The position numbers and the translations under genes were made by a program. The notes beneath the pieces were generated by a model. The model did no database searches. It worked only from the letters and a program-made list of their open reading frames with translations, and was not told where the DNA came from. This document shows positions 37,307 through 46,107 of a stretch of 64,000 nt of DNA, in pieces. Origin of the DNA: Aeromicrobium phragmitis (GTDB lineage: Bacteria; Actinomycetota; Actinomycetes; Propionibacteriales; Nocardioidaceae); NCBI RefSeq assembly GCF_003674095.1, contig NZ_RDBF01000001.1, forward strand, positions 496,001-560,000. The letters are read 5' to 3'. Position 1 is the stretch's first letter, and each line of letters begins with the position of its first letter.

Positions 37307-38205
37307 AATGCGGCCTCGTCTCGATGCTGCTCCCCGCGATGGTCCCGCACGTAGGCGGCGAGGATCTGGGCGGTATCGCCCCCCGTCCGAAGGTGCTGCC
37401 CGTCGAGGTCTCCGGCCAGCACCGAGAGCGTGTCAGCGAGCATCCGTCCGAGGCGGCGGACGTCGGCGGACCCCGCTTCCGCTGCGCTCTCGACGAGGAC
37501 GAGTGCATAGGAGAGGTTGGCCGACAGCGACGTCGATTCCTCTGCGTCCCAGAAGTAGTAGGTCTCGGCGTACTGCTTGACGTCGACGGTGATGCCACGC
37601 AGATCGGCAGCGAGCGATTCGAGCACGGCGGCCGCGATCCGCGGGTCGCCCGCGGCCACCGTTTCGTGGGCGCGGCTCGTCGCGAGGCCGTGCAGTCGGA
37701 GGGCGGCCGCCCGGCGCCGGCCGAGGGCCGGGTAGATCTGCAGGATCCAGGAGATGGCCGCCGTCAGCAGCACGAATCCGACCACGGCCTGCAGTGGCGC
37801 GAGCAGCCGGAGCGCCGGAGTCGCCGGCACGATGTCGCCGAAACCGAGTGTCGCGACGGTGACCAGCGACAGGTACAGCGACGCCCAGACGTCGTCCGAC
37901 CGATGGGGTTGAAGTGAACTATCGAAGTAGAAGCCTTCGGGCATCCAACTCAGGTAGATCAGGGCCCACCCGACGATGGCGAGTGACGACCAGACCAGAA
38001 CGGTGGTGAAGACGATCACCGGACCCACGACCGTGTTACGGCGCCGGAATCGCAACGTCGCCTGATCGACCCGCCAGATGGCTCTCGCTACTCGACGGGC
38101 CAGCGTGCCGAAACCTGATGGGTGCCAGAGGGTGTGGAAGATATCGCGCACGGCCACGACGATGGCCACTGCCCCGAGCGCCCGAAGCAACCAGTCAAAG
38201 AGCAC
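37303..38205 (-). CDS. Two-helix potassium channel-like protein with cytoplasmic domain
   Basis: The 300-residue protein has an N-terminal helix, a pore module (WSSLAIVGWALIYLS then the filter VTVATLGFGDIVPATPA) and an exit helix, then a 150-residue helical cytoplasmic domain without a recognisable RCK Rossmann pattern. TLGFGD matches the K+ filter T-x-G-[YF]-G-D. The stop overlaps the antiporter start, making a channel/antiporter operon. The C-terminal domain is not known to me and might sense ligand or redox state. Confidence 0.8.
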   Translation of the reverse strand: MLFDWLLRALGAVAIVVAVRDIFHTLWHPSGFGTLARRVARAIWRVDQATLRFRRRNTVVGPVIVFTTVLVWSSLAIVGWALIYLSWMPEGFYFDSSLQPHRSDDVWASLYLSLVTVATLGFGDIVPATPALRLLAPLQAVVGFVLLTAAISWILQIYPALGRRRAAALRLHGLATSRAHETVAAGDPRIAAAVLESLAADLRGITVDVKQYAETYYFWDAEESTSLSANLSYALVLVESAAEAGSADVRRLGRMLADTLSVLAGDLDGQHLRTGGDTAQILAAYVRDHRGEQHRDEAAL

Positions 38206-38267
38206 AGTTCACGGTAGGCCGGGCACCGGTACTCCGCGACTTCGACGGCGCGGAGAGGACGACCGCC

Positions 38268-39425
38268 TCAACCGGCCAGGCGGCGCAGCCGGTCCACCGC
38301 CTCGCCGAGCACCTCGGGACGCTTGCAGAACGCCCAGCGGACGAGCGGGCGGCCCGCCTCCTTGTCGTCGTAGAACACCTCGTGCGGCACGGCGACGACA
38401 CCGGCGAGCTCGGGGAGCCGGCGGCAGAAGTCGACGCCGTCCGCGAAGCCGAGCGGGCGGACGTCGGTCGTCGTGAAGTACGTGCCCTCGGGAACGTAGA
38501 CATCGAAGCCGACCGACGCGAGACCCTCACACAGCTGGTCGCGCTGGTGGCGAAGCTGAGCGCGGAGCTCCTCGAAGTAGCGCGCGTCCTGGCCCAGCGC
38601 GAGCGCGGCGGCGGGCTGCAGCGGCGCGCCGGAGGTGTACGAGAGAAACTGCTTGACCCCCATGACCGAGCGGACGAGATCCTCGGGCCCGCTCGCCCAT
38701 CCGATCTTCCAGCCGGTGAGCGAGAAGCTCTTGCCGATACTGGAGATCGTGACGGTTCGCTCCCGCATGCCCGGCAGCGTCGCGATCGGGATGTGCGGTG
38801 CGTCGAAGGTCAGGTGCTCGTACACCTCGTCGCTGATGACGACCAGGTCGTGTTCGCGGGCGAGCTGGGCGATCGCCTCGAGTTCCTCGCGCCGCAGTAC
38901 TGCTCCGGTGGGGTTGTGGGGAGTGTTGAGCAGGATCACCGCGGTCCGGTCCGTGACCGCGGCGCGGAGCTCGTCGATCGGCAGACGAAAGTCCGGAGTC
39001 CGCAAGGTGACCGGCACCCGCGTGCCCCCGGCCATCTGGATCATGGCGGCATAGGAGTCGTAGTACGGCTCGAGCGCGATCACCTCGTCACCGGGATCGA
39101 CGAGCCCGAGGAGCGCCGCGGCAATGGCCTCGGTCGCGCCGGTGGTCACCACGATCTCGTGGTCCGGGTCCAGCTCGAGGTCGTACCAACGGCGCTGGTG
39201 CTCCGCGATCGCCTCGCGCAGGGGAGGGATACCGGGACCGGGCGCGTACTGATGGTGTCCGCCGTCGCGTACCGTGCGGGCGGCCACGTCGATGACGGCG
39301 GCAGGACCATCGGTGTCGGGGAACCCTTGGCCGAGGTTGATCGCCCCGGTGCGCAGGGCGAGGGCGCTCATCTCGGCGAAGATGGTGGTGCCGAGACCGT
39401 CGAGCCGGGCGCTGGAAGCCTTCAC
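38268..39425 (-). CDS. dapC: PLP-dependent aminotransferase, DapC-like (class I/II)
   Basis: The 385-residue enzyme shows the fold-type I features: TTIFAEMSALALRTGAINLG near the N-terminus, LLNTPHNPTGAVL, the cofactor Asp/Tyr in VISDEVYEHLTF and the PLP lysine in SSIGKSFSLTGWKIGW. It strongly resembles Rv0858c, the N-succinyl-diaminopimelate aminotransferase of M. tuberculosis, including the opening phrase. Methionine or kynurenine aminotransferases are close relatives, so the exact substrate remains likely but not certain. It is divergent from the sortase gene. Confidence 0.8.
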   Translation of the reverse strand: MKASSARLDGLGTTIFAEMSALALRTGAINLGQGFPDTDGPAAVIDVAARTVRDGGHHQYAPGPGIPPLREAIAEHQRRWYDLELDPDHEIVVTTGATEAIAAALLGLVDPGDEVIALEPYYDSYAAMIQMAGGTRVPVTLRTPDFRLPIDELRAAVTDRTAVILLNTPHNPTGAVLRREELEAIAQLAREHDLVVISDEVYEHLTFDAPHIPIATLPGMRERTVTISSIGKSFSLTGWKIGWASGPEDLVRSVMGVKQFLSYTSGAPLQPAAALALGQDARYFEELRAQLRHQRDQLCEGLASVGFDVYVPEGTYFTTTDVRPLGFADGVDFCRRLPELAGVVAVPHEVFYDDKEAGRPLVRWAFCKRPEVLGEAVDRLRRLAG

Positions 39426-39636
39426 TGACGCGACGATAGTCGACCTGGTGGAGAACAGAGGTCGGCCCGCCGTTCTCGGGGGGTGAAACGGCGGGCCGTC
39501 GGCAGCTGCGAGTCTCCTCTGTGCTGCGGCTCCATGCTATCGGGCTCCGCGGACGGGAGCAAGGAGATTGAAGAAAAAATTTTCTGCCGGTCGACTTCGC
39601 TCGCCAGGCCGAGGGAGGCAATGGAACACTAGGGGC
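39426..39636. other. Intergenic region with perfect hairpin upstream of sortase
   Basis: GGCCCGCCGTT (39464-39474) pairs perfectly with AACGGCGGGCC (39487-39497) around a 12-nt loop; outer ACAGAGG/CCTCTGT arms extend it. An A/T-rich palindromic patch, GAAAAAATTTTC (39570-39581), sits 55 bp before the sortase start. No open reading frame of note. It may be an RNA leader or a divergent-promoter control region. Confidence 0.45.
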
Positions 39637-40284
39637 GTGAGTACGGACGTGAAGCCTCGCAAGTCAGGCCGAGTGCTGGGTGTGCTGGGACTGGCGTTGA
39701 TCCTCGCCGGCCTCGCCGTGCTCGGTTACGTCGGCTGGCAGTACTACGGCACCACCTACGTGGCCAAACGCGAGCACGCCGCCATCATCCAGCAGTGGGA
39801 GCGCGGCGACGAGGTCATCGACGGCGAGGGACTGCTGCGGGTACCGCGATTCGGCGAGGACTACGTCGTCCCGATCCTGCTCGGCTTCGACGACCCCACG
39901 TTCGCCAAGGGTGTCGGCATGTATCCCGAGGGCGCCCGCCCCGGCGAGGTCGGCAACCTGGTCCTTGCCGCCCACCGGGTCACCCACGGCGAACCGTTCC
40001 GCAAGTTCCCCGAACTCCGCCCCGGCGACGAGATCATCGTCGAGACGCGCACCGACATCTACACGTACGAACTGCGCACCGACGGCTCCACCCGCGTCGA
40101 CTTCCGGACGACGTGGCCGCTGCAACCCGTCCCCGATCCCGAGGCCGAAGGCCAGGAGCCGACGGAGAAGCTCGTCACGCTGCTGACGTGCTCTGAGTTG
40201 TTCCACACCGACGACCGCAGCGTGGCCATCGGCGCGCTGGTGGACGTGCAGGCCAAGAGCGGCGTCTCCAAGTCCACGACGTAA
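39637..40284 (+). CDS. Class E-like sortase
   Basis: The 215-residue protein (GTG 39637) has an N-terminal membrane helix (VLGVLGLALILAGLAVLGYV) and a sortase barrel with catalytic His113 in LAAHRVTHGEP, Cys185 in TLLTCSELF and Arg194 in DDRSVAIG. The TLxTC plus D-R arrangement is that of class E/D sortases, which cut LAxTG or LPxTG sorting signals and attach proteins to peptidoglycan or sortase-pilus subunits. No LPxTG protein lies next to it; nearest candidates are the giant proteins at 50-62 kb, which have altered signals. Confidence 0.85.
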   Translation: MSTDVKPRKSGRVLGVLGLALILAGLAVLGYVGWQYYGTTYVAKREHAAIIQQWERGDEVIDGEGLLRVPRFGEDYVVPILLGFDDPTFAKGVGMYPEGARPGEVGNLVLAAHRVTHGEPFRKFPELRPGDEIIVETRTDIYTYELRTDGSTRVDFRTTWPLQPVPDPEAEGQEPTEKLVTLLTCSELFHTDDRSVAIGALVDVQAKSGVSKSTT

Positions 40285-40329
40285 CCGCGGGTCGAAGATC
40301 GCGCGCGGCCACGCCTTAGGCTGATCGCC

Positions 40330-40974
40330 ATGCACGACTACCAGCGCGAGTTCATCGCGTTCGCGATCGAGCACGACGTCCTGCGCTTCGGTGAGTTCAC
40401 CTTGAAGTCCGGACGCGTCTCGCCCTACTTCTTCAATGCCGGGAGTTTCGACACCGGTGCGCGGCTGGCCGCGCTCGGCCGTTTCTATGCGGCGGCGATC
40501 GAGGAGAGCGGCATCGACTTCGACGTCGTCCTCGGGCCCGCGTACAAGGGCATCCCGCTGGCCGCGGCGGCCACGATCCAACTGTCCGACGAGTTCGGTC
40601 GCGACGTGCCCTGGGCGTTCAACCGCAAGGAGGCCAAGGACCACGGCGAGGGCGGAATCTTCGTCGGAGCGGCCGTCGAGGGCCGCGTGCTCATCATCGA
40701 CGACGTGGTCACGGCCGGAACGGCGGTGCGCGAGATCCTCGACCTCATCGACGGGGCCGGTGCCGCGGCCGCCGGGGTCGTCGTCGCGATCGACCGCCAG
40801 GAGCGTGGAACCGGCGCGGTCTCGGCGATCGAGGAGATCGAACGCGAGCGCGGCGTGTCGGTGCGCGCGATCGTCACGCTCGACGACGTCATCGCGTACC
40901 TGGAGGAGACCGGGCGGTTCGCCGACCGGCTGCCGGCGATGCGGACCTATCGCGAGACCTACGGCGTGGCGTGA
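40330..40974 (+). CDS. pyrE: Orotate phosphoribosyltransferase, proteobacterial-type
   Basis: The 214-residue enzyme transfers phosphoribose from PRPP to orotate in UMP synthesis. The PRPP motif is [48 protein letters not shown] and [12 protein letters not shown] are features of the E. coli/proteobacterial PyrE branch and differ from the shorter actinobacterial form. It sits before a SpoU methyltransferase, the same place as pyrE in Mycobacterium, so it may have replaced the native gene by horizontal transfer. Confidence 0.93.
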   Translation: MHDYQREFIAFAIEHDVLRFGEFTLKSGRVSPYFFNAGSFDTGARLAALGRFYAAAIEESGIDFDVVLGPAYKGIPLAAAATIQLSDEFGRDVPWAFNRKEAKDHGEGGIFVGAAVEGRVLIIDDVVTAGTAVREILDLIDGAGAAAAGVVVAIDRQERGTGAVSAIEEIERERGVSVRAIVTLDDVIAYLEETGRFADRLPAMRTYRETYGVA

Positions 40975-41585
40975 GCGAACCGGAGGAGGTCGGCGTCGGC
41001 CCCTGGGAGGGCCCCTGGCCGGACGATCCGCGTTACGATCCCGACCTGCTGCGGGAGGGTGACCGGCGCAATGTCGTCGACCGCTACCGCTACTGGCGGG
41101 TCGAAGCGGTCGTCGCCGACCTGGACGCGCGCCGGCACCGCTTCCACGTCGCCATCGAGAACTGGCAGCACGACTTCAACATCGGGTCCATCGTGCGCAC
41201 CGCGAACGCGTTCGCGGCCGCCGAGGTGCACATCATCGGCAAGCGGCGCTGGAACCGGCGCGGGGCCATGGTGACCGACCGCTACCAGCACGTCCGTCAC
41301 CACGAGGACGTCGAGACCTTCGCGGCCTGGGCGCACGCGGCCGGCCTGCCGATCCTGGCGATCGACAACCTGCCGGGATCGTCGCCGATCGAGACCGCGA
41401 CGCTCCCCGAGGCGTGTGTGCTGGTCTTCGGGCAGGAGGGCCCGGGGATCACCGAGCCGATGCGGCGGGCGAGCGATCGTACGCTGTCGATCGCGCAGTT
41501 CGGCTCGACCCGGTCGATCAACGCGGGCGCGGCGGCGGCGATCGCCATGCACGCCTGGATCCGCCAGCACGCCGACGTGAGCTGA
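40971..41585 (+). CDS. SpoU/TrmH-family RNA 2'-O-methyltransferase
   Basis: GTG 40971 overlaps the pyrE stop. The 204-residue SPOUT protein shows [20 protein letters not shown] (motif 1), [15 protein letters not shown] (motif 2) and [20 protein letters not shown] (motif 3 with trefoil-knot Ser/Asn). It transfers methyl from SAM to ribose 2'-OH in tRNA or rRNA; target unknown. The pyrE pairing is conserved in actinobacteria (Rv0382c-Rv0380c). Confidence 0.9.
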   Translation: MSEPEEVGVGPWEGPWPDDPRYDPDLLREGDRRNVVDRYRYWRVEAVVADLDARRHRFHVAIENWQHDFNIGSIVRTANAFAAAEVHIIGKRRWNRRGAMVTDRYQHVRHHEDVETFAAWAHAAGLPILAIDNLPGSSPIETATLPEACVLVFGQEGPGITEPMRRASDRTLSIAQFGSTRSINAGAAAAIAMHAWIRQHADVS

Positions 41586-41665
41586 TCCCGTCCCGACTGG
41601 GGCTGAGCACGCCTCGGCAGGCCGACGTCGGCGCCGCCTGACCGCGCGACGCCTATACTCGTGCT

Positions 41666-41770
41666 GTTCATCCCTTGAACCACATCTCGTCGCGGGAAAG
41701 CCGGTCCGAATCCGGCACTGTCGCGCAGCCGTGGGCCTTCGGGCGAGTCGGAAGACCGGGCGAGATGCGT
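41666..41770 (+). ncRNA. Cobalamin riboswitch
   Basis: P1 is CATCTCG (41683-41689) with CGAGATG (41761-41767). The B12 box AGTCGGAAGACCGGGC (41746-41761) matches 13 of 16 positions of the consensus AGYCMGGAGACCKGCC, and the conserved core GGGAAAGCCGGT to AATCCGGCACTGTCGCGC occurs at about 41694-41725. A -10-like TATACT (41654-41659) lies just upstream. It should turn down the four-gene ECF operon below when adenosylcobalamin is present. Confidence 0.93.
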
Positions 41771-41849
41771 CGTCACGTCACACTGTCGCGTGCTGCAGTG
41801 GAGTGACCGCCCCGGCGGCCACCCCCGGCCGCACGCCGGAAGGGCACTG

Positions 41850-42950
41850 ATGGTCAGCACCGAGGCGCCGGCCCGGGTCCAGCGAGGACCCCTGCCGCGC
41901 GACCTCCATCCCGGTGCCTGGTGGGGGTGGGCGTTGACGCTCGCGGCCGCCGCATCGGGGACCACCAACCCCGTGGTGCTCGGTCTCGTCGTCGCCGTCG
42001 CCTGGCTCGTCGTGGTCAGCCGCCGCAGCGACGCGCCCTGGGCCCGCGCGTTCCGGTTCTACCTCTGGTTCGGTCTCGTCATCGTCGTCCTGCGCGTCGT
42101 GTACCGCATCGTCTTCGGCGGCGGCTCGACGACCGGCGATGTCGTTCTGCTCTCACTGCCGGAGATCCCGCTGCCCGAGGTCGTCCGCGGCATCCGGTTG
42201 CTCGGCGACGTGACCCTCTCATCCGTGCTCGCCGGTTTCTACGACGGCCTGCGGCTCGCCGCCGTCATCATCTGCATCGGGGCCGCCAACGCGCTGGCCA
42301 ATCCGCAGCGTCTGCTCAAATCGGTCCCGCCCGCTCTGTACGAGGTCGGGACCGCCCTCGTCGTCGCGCTCGCCGTCTTCCCGCAACTCGCCGAGAGCGT
42401 CCAGCGGGTGCGGCGCGCACGGCGGCTGCGCGGCGACCCGGGCAAGGGCGTCGGAGCGCTGCGCCGCGTCGTCGTGCCGGTGCTCGAGGATGCGCTGGAA
42501 CGGTCGATGACGCTGGCCGCCGGGATGGACGCCCGGGGCTACGGCCGCAGCGGGGGAGTGCCGCGCCGCGAGCGGGCCGTCACCGGCGCGTTCATGCTGG
42601 CCGGGCTGTTCGGCGTCTGCGTCGGCACCTACGCCTTCCTCGACCAGACCGCGCCTCGCGTGCTCGCCTGGCCGCTGCTGCTGCTCGGGGTCGTTCTCGC
42701 GGCGGCCGGCTTCCACCGGGCGGGCCGCCGCGTGCGCCGGACGCGGTACCGCCCGGATCCGTGGCGGACCGGCGAGTGGCTCACCGTCGCGTGCGGCGTC
42801 ACGGCGGCGGTGCTGATGCAGTTCGTCGCACCGGCCGCGGCCTTTCCGTCGCCGACCGGTGTCCCCGAGGTCTCGCTCCTCGCGCTCGGCGCCGTCCTCG
42901 TGGCGGCCATCCCGGCGTTCGCGACGCCCGTACCGAGGCCGATGCGATGA
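41850..42950 (+). CDS. cbrV: ECF transporter T component, CbrV-like
   Basis: From ATG 41850 (GGAAGG upstream) the 366-residue membrane protein has six or more helices and the two coupling motifs RARRLRGDP and MDARGYGRS. Longer than most EcfT because of three C-terminal helices after the coupling region. First gene after the cobalamin riboswitch, so it is the membrane coupler of a vitamin B12 importer (CbrTUV type). Stop overlaps the ATPase start (ATGA). Confidence 0.86.
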   Translation: MVSTEAPARVQRGPLPRDLHPGAWWGWALTLAAAASGTTNPVVLGLVVAVAWLVVVSRRSDAPWARAFRFYLWFGLVIVVLRVVYRIVFGGGSTTGDVVLLSLPEIPLPEVVRGIRLLGDVTLSSVLAGFYDGLRLAAVIICIGAANALANPQRLLKSVPPALYEVGTALVVALAVFPQLAESVQRVRRARRLRGDPGKGVGALRRVVVPVLEDALERSMTLAAGMDARGYGRSGGVPRRERAVTGAFMLAGLFGVCVGTYAFLDQTAPRVLAWPLLLLGVVLAAAGFHRAGRRVRRTRYRPDPWRTGEWLTVACGVTAAVLMQFVAPAAAFPSPTGVPEVSLLALGAVLVAAIPAFATPVPRPMR

Positions 42951-44539
42951 TCGAGCTGCGCCACGTCTCCTTCGCCTACGACGGCGAGACCACGGCCACC
43001 CTTCACCACGTCGACCTGCACATCGCCGAGGGCGAGCTGGCGCTCGTCGCCGGCCGCACCGGCTCGGGCAAGTCCACGCTGCTCGGCATGTTCAACGGCC
43101 TCGTGCCCCATTTCAGCGGCGGCGTGCTCAGCGGCGACGTCCGCGTCGCCGGCGAGTCGGTCATCGGTCGACCGCCGCGGGAGCTGGCCCACCTGATCGG
43201 CTACGTCGGACAGGATCCGGCCGCCGGCTTCGTGACCCACACGGTCGAGGAGGAGCTGGCCTACGGCATGGAACAGCTGGGGCTCGAGCCGAGCACGATG
43301 CGCCGGCGAGTCGAGGAGACGCTCGATCTGCTCGGCATGGCCGACCTGCGGGAGCGGTCGCTGCGCACGTTGTCCGGGGGGCAGCAGCAACGCGTCGCGA
43401 TCGGTTCGGTCCTGACGATGCATCCGCGCGTCCTGGTGCTCGACGAGCCCACGTCGGCGCTCGACCCCACGGCTGCTGAGGACGTCCTCGCCACCATCGC
43501 CCGCCTCGTCGACGACCTCGCGCTCACCGTCGTCCTCGCCGAGCACCGCATGGAGCGCGTCATCCCCCTCGCCGACCAGCTCGTCATCGTCGAGGACGGG
43601 ACGGTGCGCAGCGGGTCGCCCGCCGACCTGTTGGCTGAGGCCCCCGTGGCCCCGCCGCTGATCGAACTCGGGCGGCTCGCCGGATGGGATCCGCTCCCGC
43701 TGTCGGTGCGCGAGGCACGCCGGCGGGTCCGGACCGAGCCGTTCGTCCTCACCGCGCCGCCACGCCGCCCGGAGCCCTCGGGTTCGCCGCTCCTCAGGGC
43801 TACGGGAGTGACGGTGGCCTATGGCACCACTCGTGCCGTCGAGAACGTCGACCTCACCGTCCGCGCCGACGAGGTGCTCGTCGTGATGGGTCGCAACGGC
43901 TCCGGCAAGTCGTCGTTGCTGTGGGCGATCCAGGGCACCGGCCCCCGGCGGTCCGGTGACGTGCGAGTCGGTGCGGAGGGCGTGGACCCGGCCGAGGTGT
44001 CGGCCGACGAGGCGCGCATGCTCGTCGGGTTGGTGCCGCAGACCGCGGCGGATCTGGTCTACCTCGAGACCGTGGCCGAGGAGTGTGCGGCCGCCGATAC
44101 GCAGTCCGGGTCACCCGCCGGCACGTGCGCGGAACTGCTCCAGCGGCTTGCTCCGGGAATCGACGCCGGGCACCACCCCCGCGATCTCTCCGAGGGGCAG
44201 CGGCTCGCGCTCGTCCTCGCCATCGTGCTGACGGCGCGGCCTCGCGTCGTCGCGCTGGACGAGCCGACCCGGGGCCTGGACTACCGGGCGAAGGCGGAAC
44301 TGGCCGACGTGCTGCGTGCCCTGGCCGACGACGGCCACGCGATCGTGCTGTCGACGCACGACGTCGAGTTCGCCGCGACGGTCGCCGACACCGTCGTCGT
44401 GATGGCCGACGGCGAGGTCGTGTCCCGCGGTCCGGCCGACCGCGTCCTGGCCGAATCCCCGGCCTTCGCGCCCCAGGTGTCGAAGGTCCTCGGTCCTCAG
44501 TGGCTCACGGTCGGCCAGGTGGAGAGGACGCTGCTATGA
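42947..44539 (+). CDS. cbrU: ECF transporter ATPase, fused double-domain (CbrU-like)
   Basis: One 530-residue chain carries two ABC domains. Domain 1: Walker A GRTGSGKSTLL, signature LSGGQQQRVAIG, Walker B VLVLDEPTSALD, switch AEHRM (H-loop His in VVLAEHRMER). Domain 2: Walker A GRNGSGKSSLL, signature LSEGQRLALVL (a degenerate Gly-Gly), Walker B VVALDEPTRGLD, switch LSTHDVEF. It supplies both ATP sites for B12 uptake. The frame is open upstream but no ABC motif lies before ATG 42947. Confidence 0.92.
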   Translation: MIELRHVSFAYDGETTATLHHVDLHIAEGELALVAGRTGSGKSTLLGMFNGLVPHFSGGVLSGDVRVAGESVIGRPPRELAHLIGYVGQDPAAGFVTHTVEEELAYGMEQLGLEPSTMRRRVEETLDLLGMADLRERSLRTLSGGQQQRVAIGSVLTMHPRVLVLDEPTSALDPTAAEDVLATIARLVDDLALTVVLAEHRMERVIPLADQLVIVEDGTVRSGSPADLLAEAPVAPPLIELGRLAGWDPLPLSVREARRRVRTEPFVLTAPPRRPEPSGSPLLRATGVTVAYGTTRAVENVDLTVRADEVLVVMGRNGSGKSSLLWAIQGTGPRRSGDVRVGAEGVDPAEVSADEARMLVGLVPQTAADLVYLETVAEECAAADTQSGSPAGTCAELLQRLAPGIDAGHHPRDLSEGQRLALVLAIVLTARPRVVALDEPTRGLDYRAKAELADVLRALADDGHAIVLSTHDVEFAATVADTVVVMADGEVVSRGPADRVLAESPAFAPQVSKVLGPQWLTVGQVERTLL

Positions 44540-45354
44540 GCGCGCCCGCCGCCGTGCCGATCACGCGGCGCTCGGCGATGGTGCTGGCACTGGCCTCCGT
44601 CGCGGGACTGTTGATGTTCCTGTGGCCGCTCGTCCTGCAGCCGTCCGCCGACGCTCAGCGGGTCGACCAGCCGTTCCTCCTCCTGGTGCTGCTTCCGGTC
44701 GTGGCACTGGTCGTGCTGGCCGAGCTCTCCGAGGGCGGCATGGACTCCAAGGCGCTCGCGATCCTCGGTGTGCTCACCGCGATCAACGCGGCACTGCGGG
44801 GCCTAGGGGCCGGGACCGCGGGTATCGAGATGGTGTTCTTCCTGCTGATCCTCGCCGGCCGGGTCTTCGGGCCCGGTTTCGGGTATGTGCTCGGCTGTAC
44901 GACGATGTTCGCGTCCGCGTTGCTGACGTCCGGAGTCGGTCCGTGGCTGCCGTTCCAGATGCTGTGCTCCGCGTGGATCGGCATGGGGGCGGGATTGCTG
45001 CCGCGCCGCGTCGGCGGTCGTGCGGAGATCGCGATGCTCGCCGGCTACGGCATCGTCTGCGCGTACCTGTTCGGCATGCTCATGAACTTGTCCTCGTGGC
45101 CGTTCCTCATCGGCATCGACAGCGGCTCGCTGTCCTTCGTCCCCGGCGACCCGGTCCTGGAGAACCTGCAACGTTTCCTCGTGTACACCCTGCTGACCTC
45201 GACGGCCGGCTGGGACACTGGACGCGCGATCACCAACACCCTGCTCATCGTCATTCTCGGGCCCGCCCTCCTCACCACCTTGCGCCGAGCGGCGCGACGG
45301 GCCCGCTACCTCCCGCCGGTCGACCCGGCACCCGAAAGGAGACCTCAGCTGTGA
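44536..45354 (+). CDS. cbrT: ECF transporter S component, CbrT-like B12 binder
   Basis: The 272-residue membrane protein (ATG 44536) has six to seven helices with ILGVLTAINAALRGLGAGTA, typical of ECF S units, and a glycine-rich helix GPGFGYVLGCTTMFASALLT. Position between the double ATPase and riboswitch-controlled neighbours marks it as the cobalamin-specific component. The protein terminates a few residues past its last helix. Overlaps the next start as GTGA. Confidence 0.86.
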   Translation: MSAPAAVPITRRSAMVLALASVAGLLMFLWPLVLQPSADAQRVDQPFLLLVLLPVVALVVLAELSEGGMDSKALAILGVLTAINAALRGLGAGTAGIEMVFFLLILAGRVFGPGFGYVLGCTTMFASALLTSGVGPWLPFQMLCSAWIGMGAGLLPRRVGGRAEIAMLAGYGIVCAYLFGMLMNLSSWPFLIGIDSGSLSFVPGDPVLENLQRFLVYTLLTSTAGWDTGRAITNTLLIVILGPALLTTLRRAARRARYLPPVDPAPERRPQL

Positions 45355-46007
45355 ATCGTCTGCTCGCCGCCGTGGCGCTGGTGTTGTCCGGCCTCGTCAT
45401 CACCGCGCCGCCGGCCACCGCCCACGGCCAGTGCGAAGGCCCCTCGGACGTTCCGATCCTCATCGAGTACGGCTCGCTCGCCGGCGCCCCCACGACCGTC
45501 TGCGCTCAAGGCGCCGCAGGGATGCGCGCCCTCGACGCACTGACGATGGCGGGCATCGAGATCGAGGGAACCGTCGAGTACGGCGACAGCGTCGTGTGCC
45601 GTGTGAACGGCCTGCCCGACGAGGAAACCGAGCCGTGCACCAGCATGCCGGCCGCCGACGCGTACTGGGCGTTCTACATGGCGACCGACGGCGCGCCGTG
45701 GCAGTACGCCGAGTCCGGCGTCTCCGAGCAGGTGCTCGCCGAGGGTGATTACGTGGCATTGAGCTTCCAGGAGGGCGGCGAGAGCCTGCCGACCTTGGCC
45801 GCCGACGCGCAGTTGCGGGCCGACGCCCACGCGCCCGCCTCCGACGCGAACGCCGCGGACGAGCCGGAAGCGCATGAGGCGGCAGACGCCACCGACGAAA
45901 GCGACGACGGCGGCGCCGACCTGGGCCTCGTCATCGGCATCGTCGTCCTGCTCGCCGTCGTCGGCGCTGCGGCCGTCATCCTGGCCCGCCGCCGCTCGAA
46001 CACGTAA
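45351..46007 (+). CDS. Membrane-anchored transcobalamin-like (DUF4430-like) protein
   Basis: The 218-residue product (GTG 45351, after AAAGGAGA) has a signal peptide ending near PPATAHG, then one folded domain with Cys pairs and a pattern reminiscent of DUF4430: EYGDSVVCRVNGLPDEE, YWAFYMATDGAPWQYAESG and LAEGDYVALSFQEGG. The rest is an acidic Ala/Glu/Asp linker, a C-terminal helix GLVIGIVVLLAVVGAAAVIL and basic RRRSNT. DUF4430 forms the C-terminal domain of mammalian transcobalamin and intrinsic factor. As last gene of a B12 operon it may capture cobalamin and hand it to CbrT. That role is inferred. Confidence 0.68.
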   Translation: MNRLLAAVALVLSGLVITAPPATAHGQCEGPSDVPILIEYGSLAGAPTTVCAQGAAGMRALDALTMAGIEIEGTVEYGDSVVCRVNGLPDEETEPCTSMPAADAYWAFYMATDGAPWQYAESGVSEQVLAEGDYVALSFQEGGESLPTLAADAQLRADAHAPASDANAADEPEAHEAADATDESDDGGADLGLVIGIVVLLAVVGAAAVILARRRSNT

Positions 46008-46022
46008 CCGTCACGGACCTGG

Positions 46023-46073
46023 GCGGTGAGCTATCACGCACGGCGACGCTCGAAGTGCGGGATAGCTCACCGC
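46023..46073. terminator. Bidirectional hairpin between convergent genes
   Basis: GCGGTGAGCTATC (46023-46035) and GATAGCTCACCGC (46061-46073) are perfect 13-bp inverted copies with a 25-nt loop. It sits 16 bp past the B12 operon end and before the convergent small gene; no T-run is present. A CCCTACCGCC copy follows at 46086, as in the 11.6-kb repeats. Confidence 0.65.
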
Positions 46074-46107
46074 TCCGCGCTCACGCCCTACCGCCGCTGA
46101 GGTGTCG

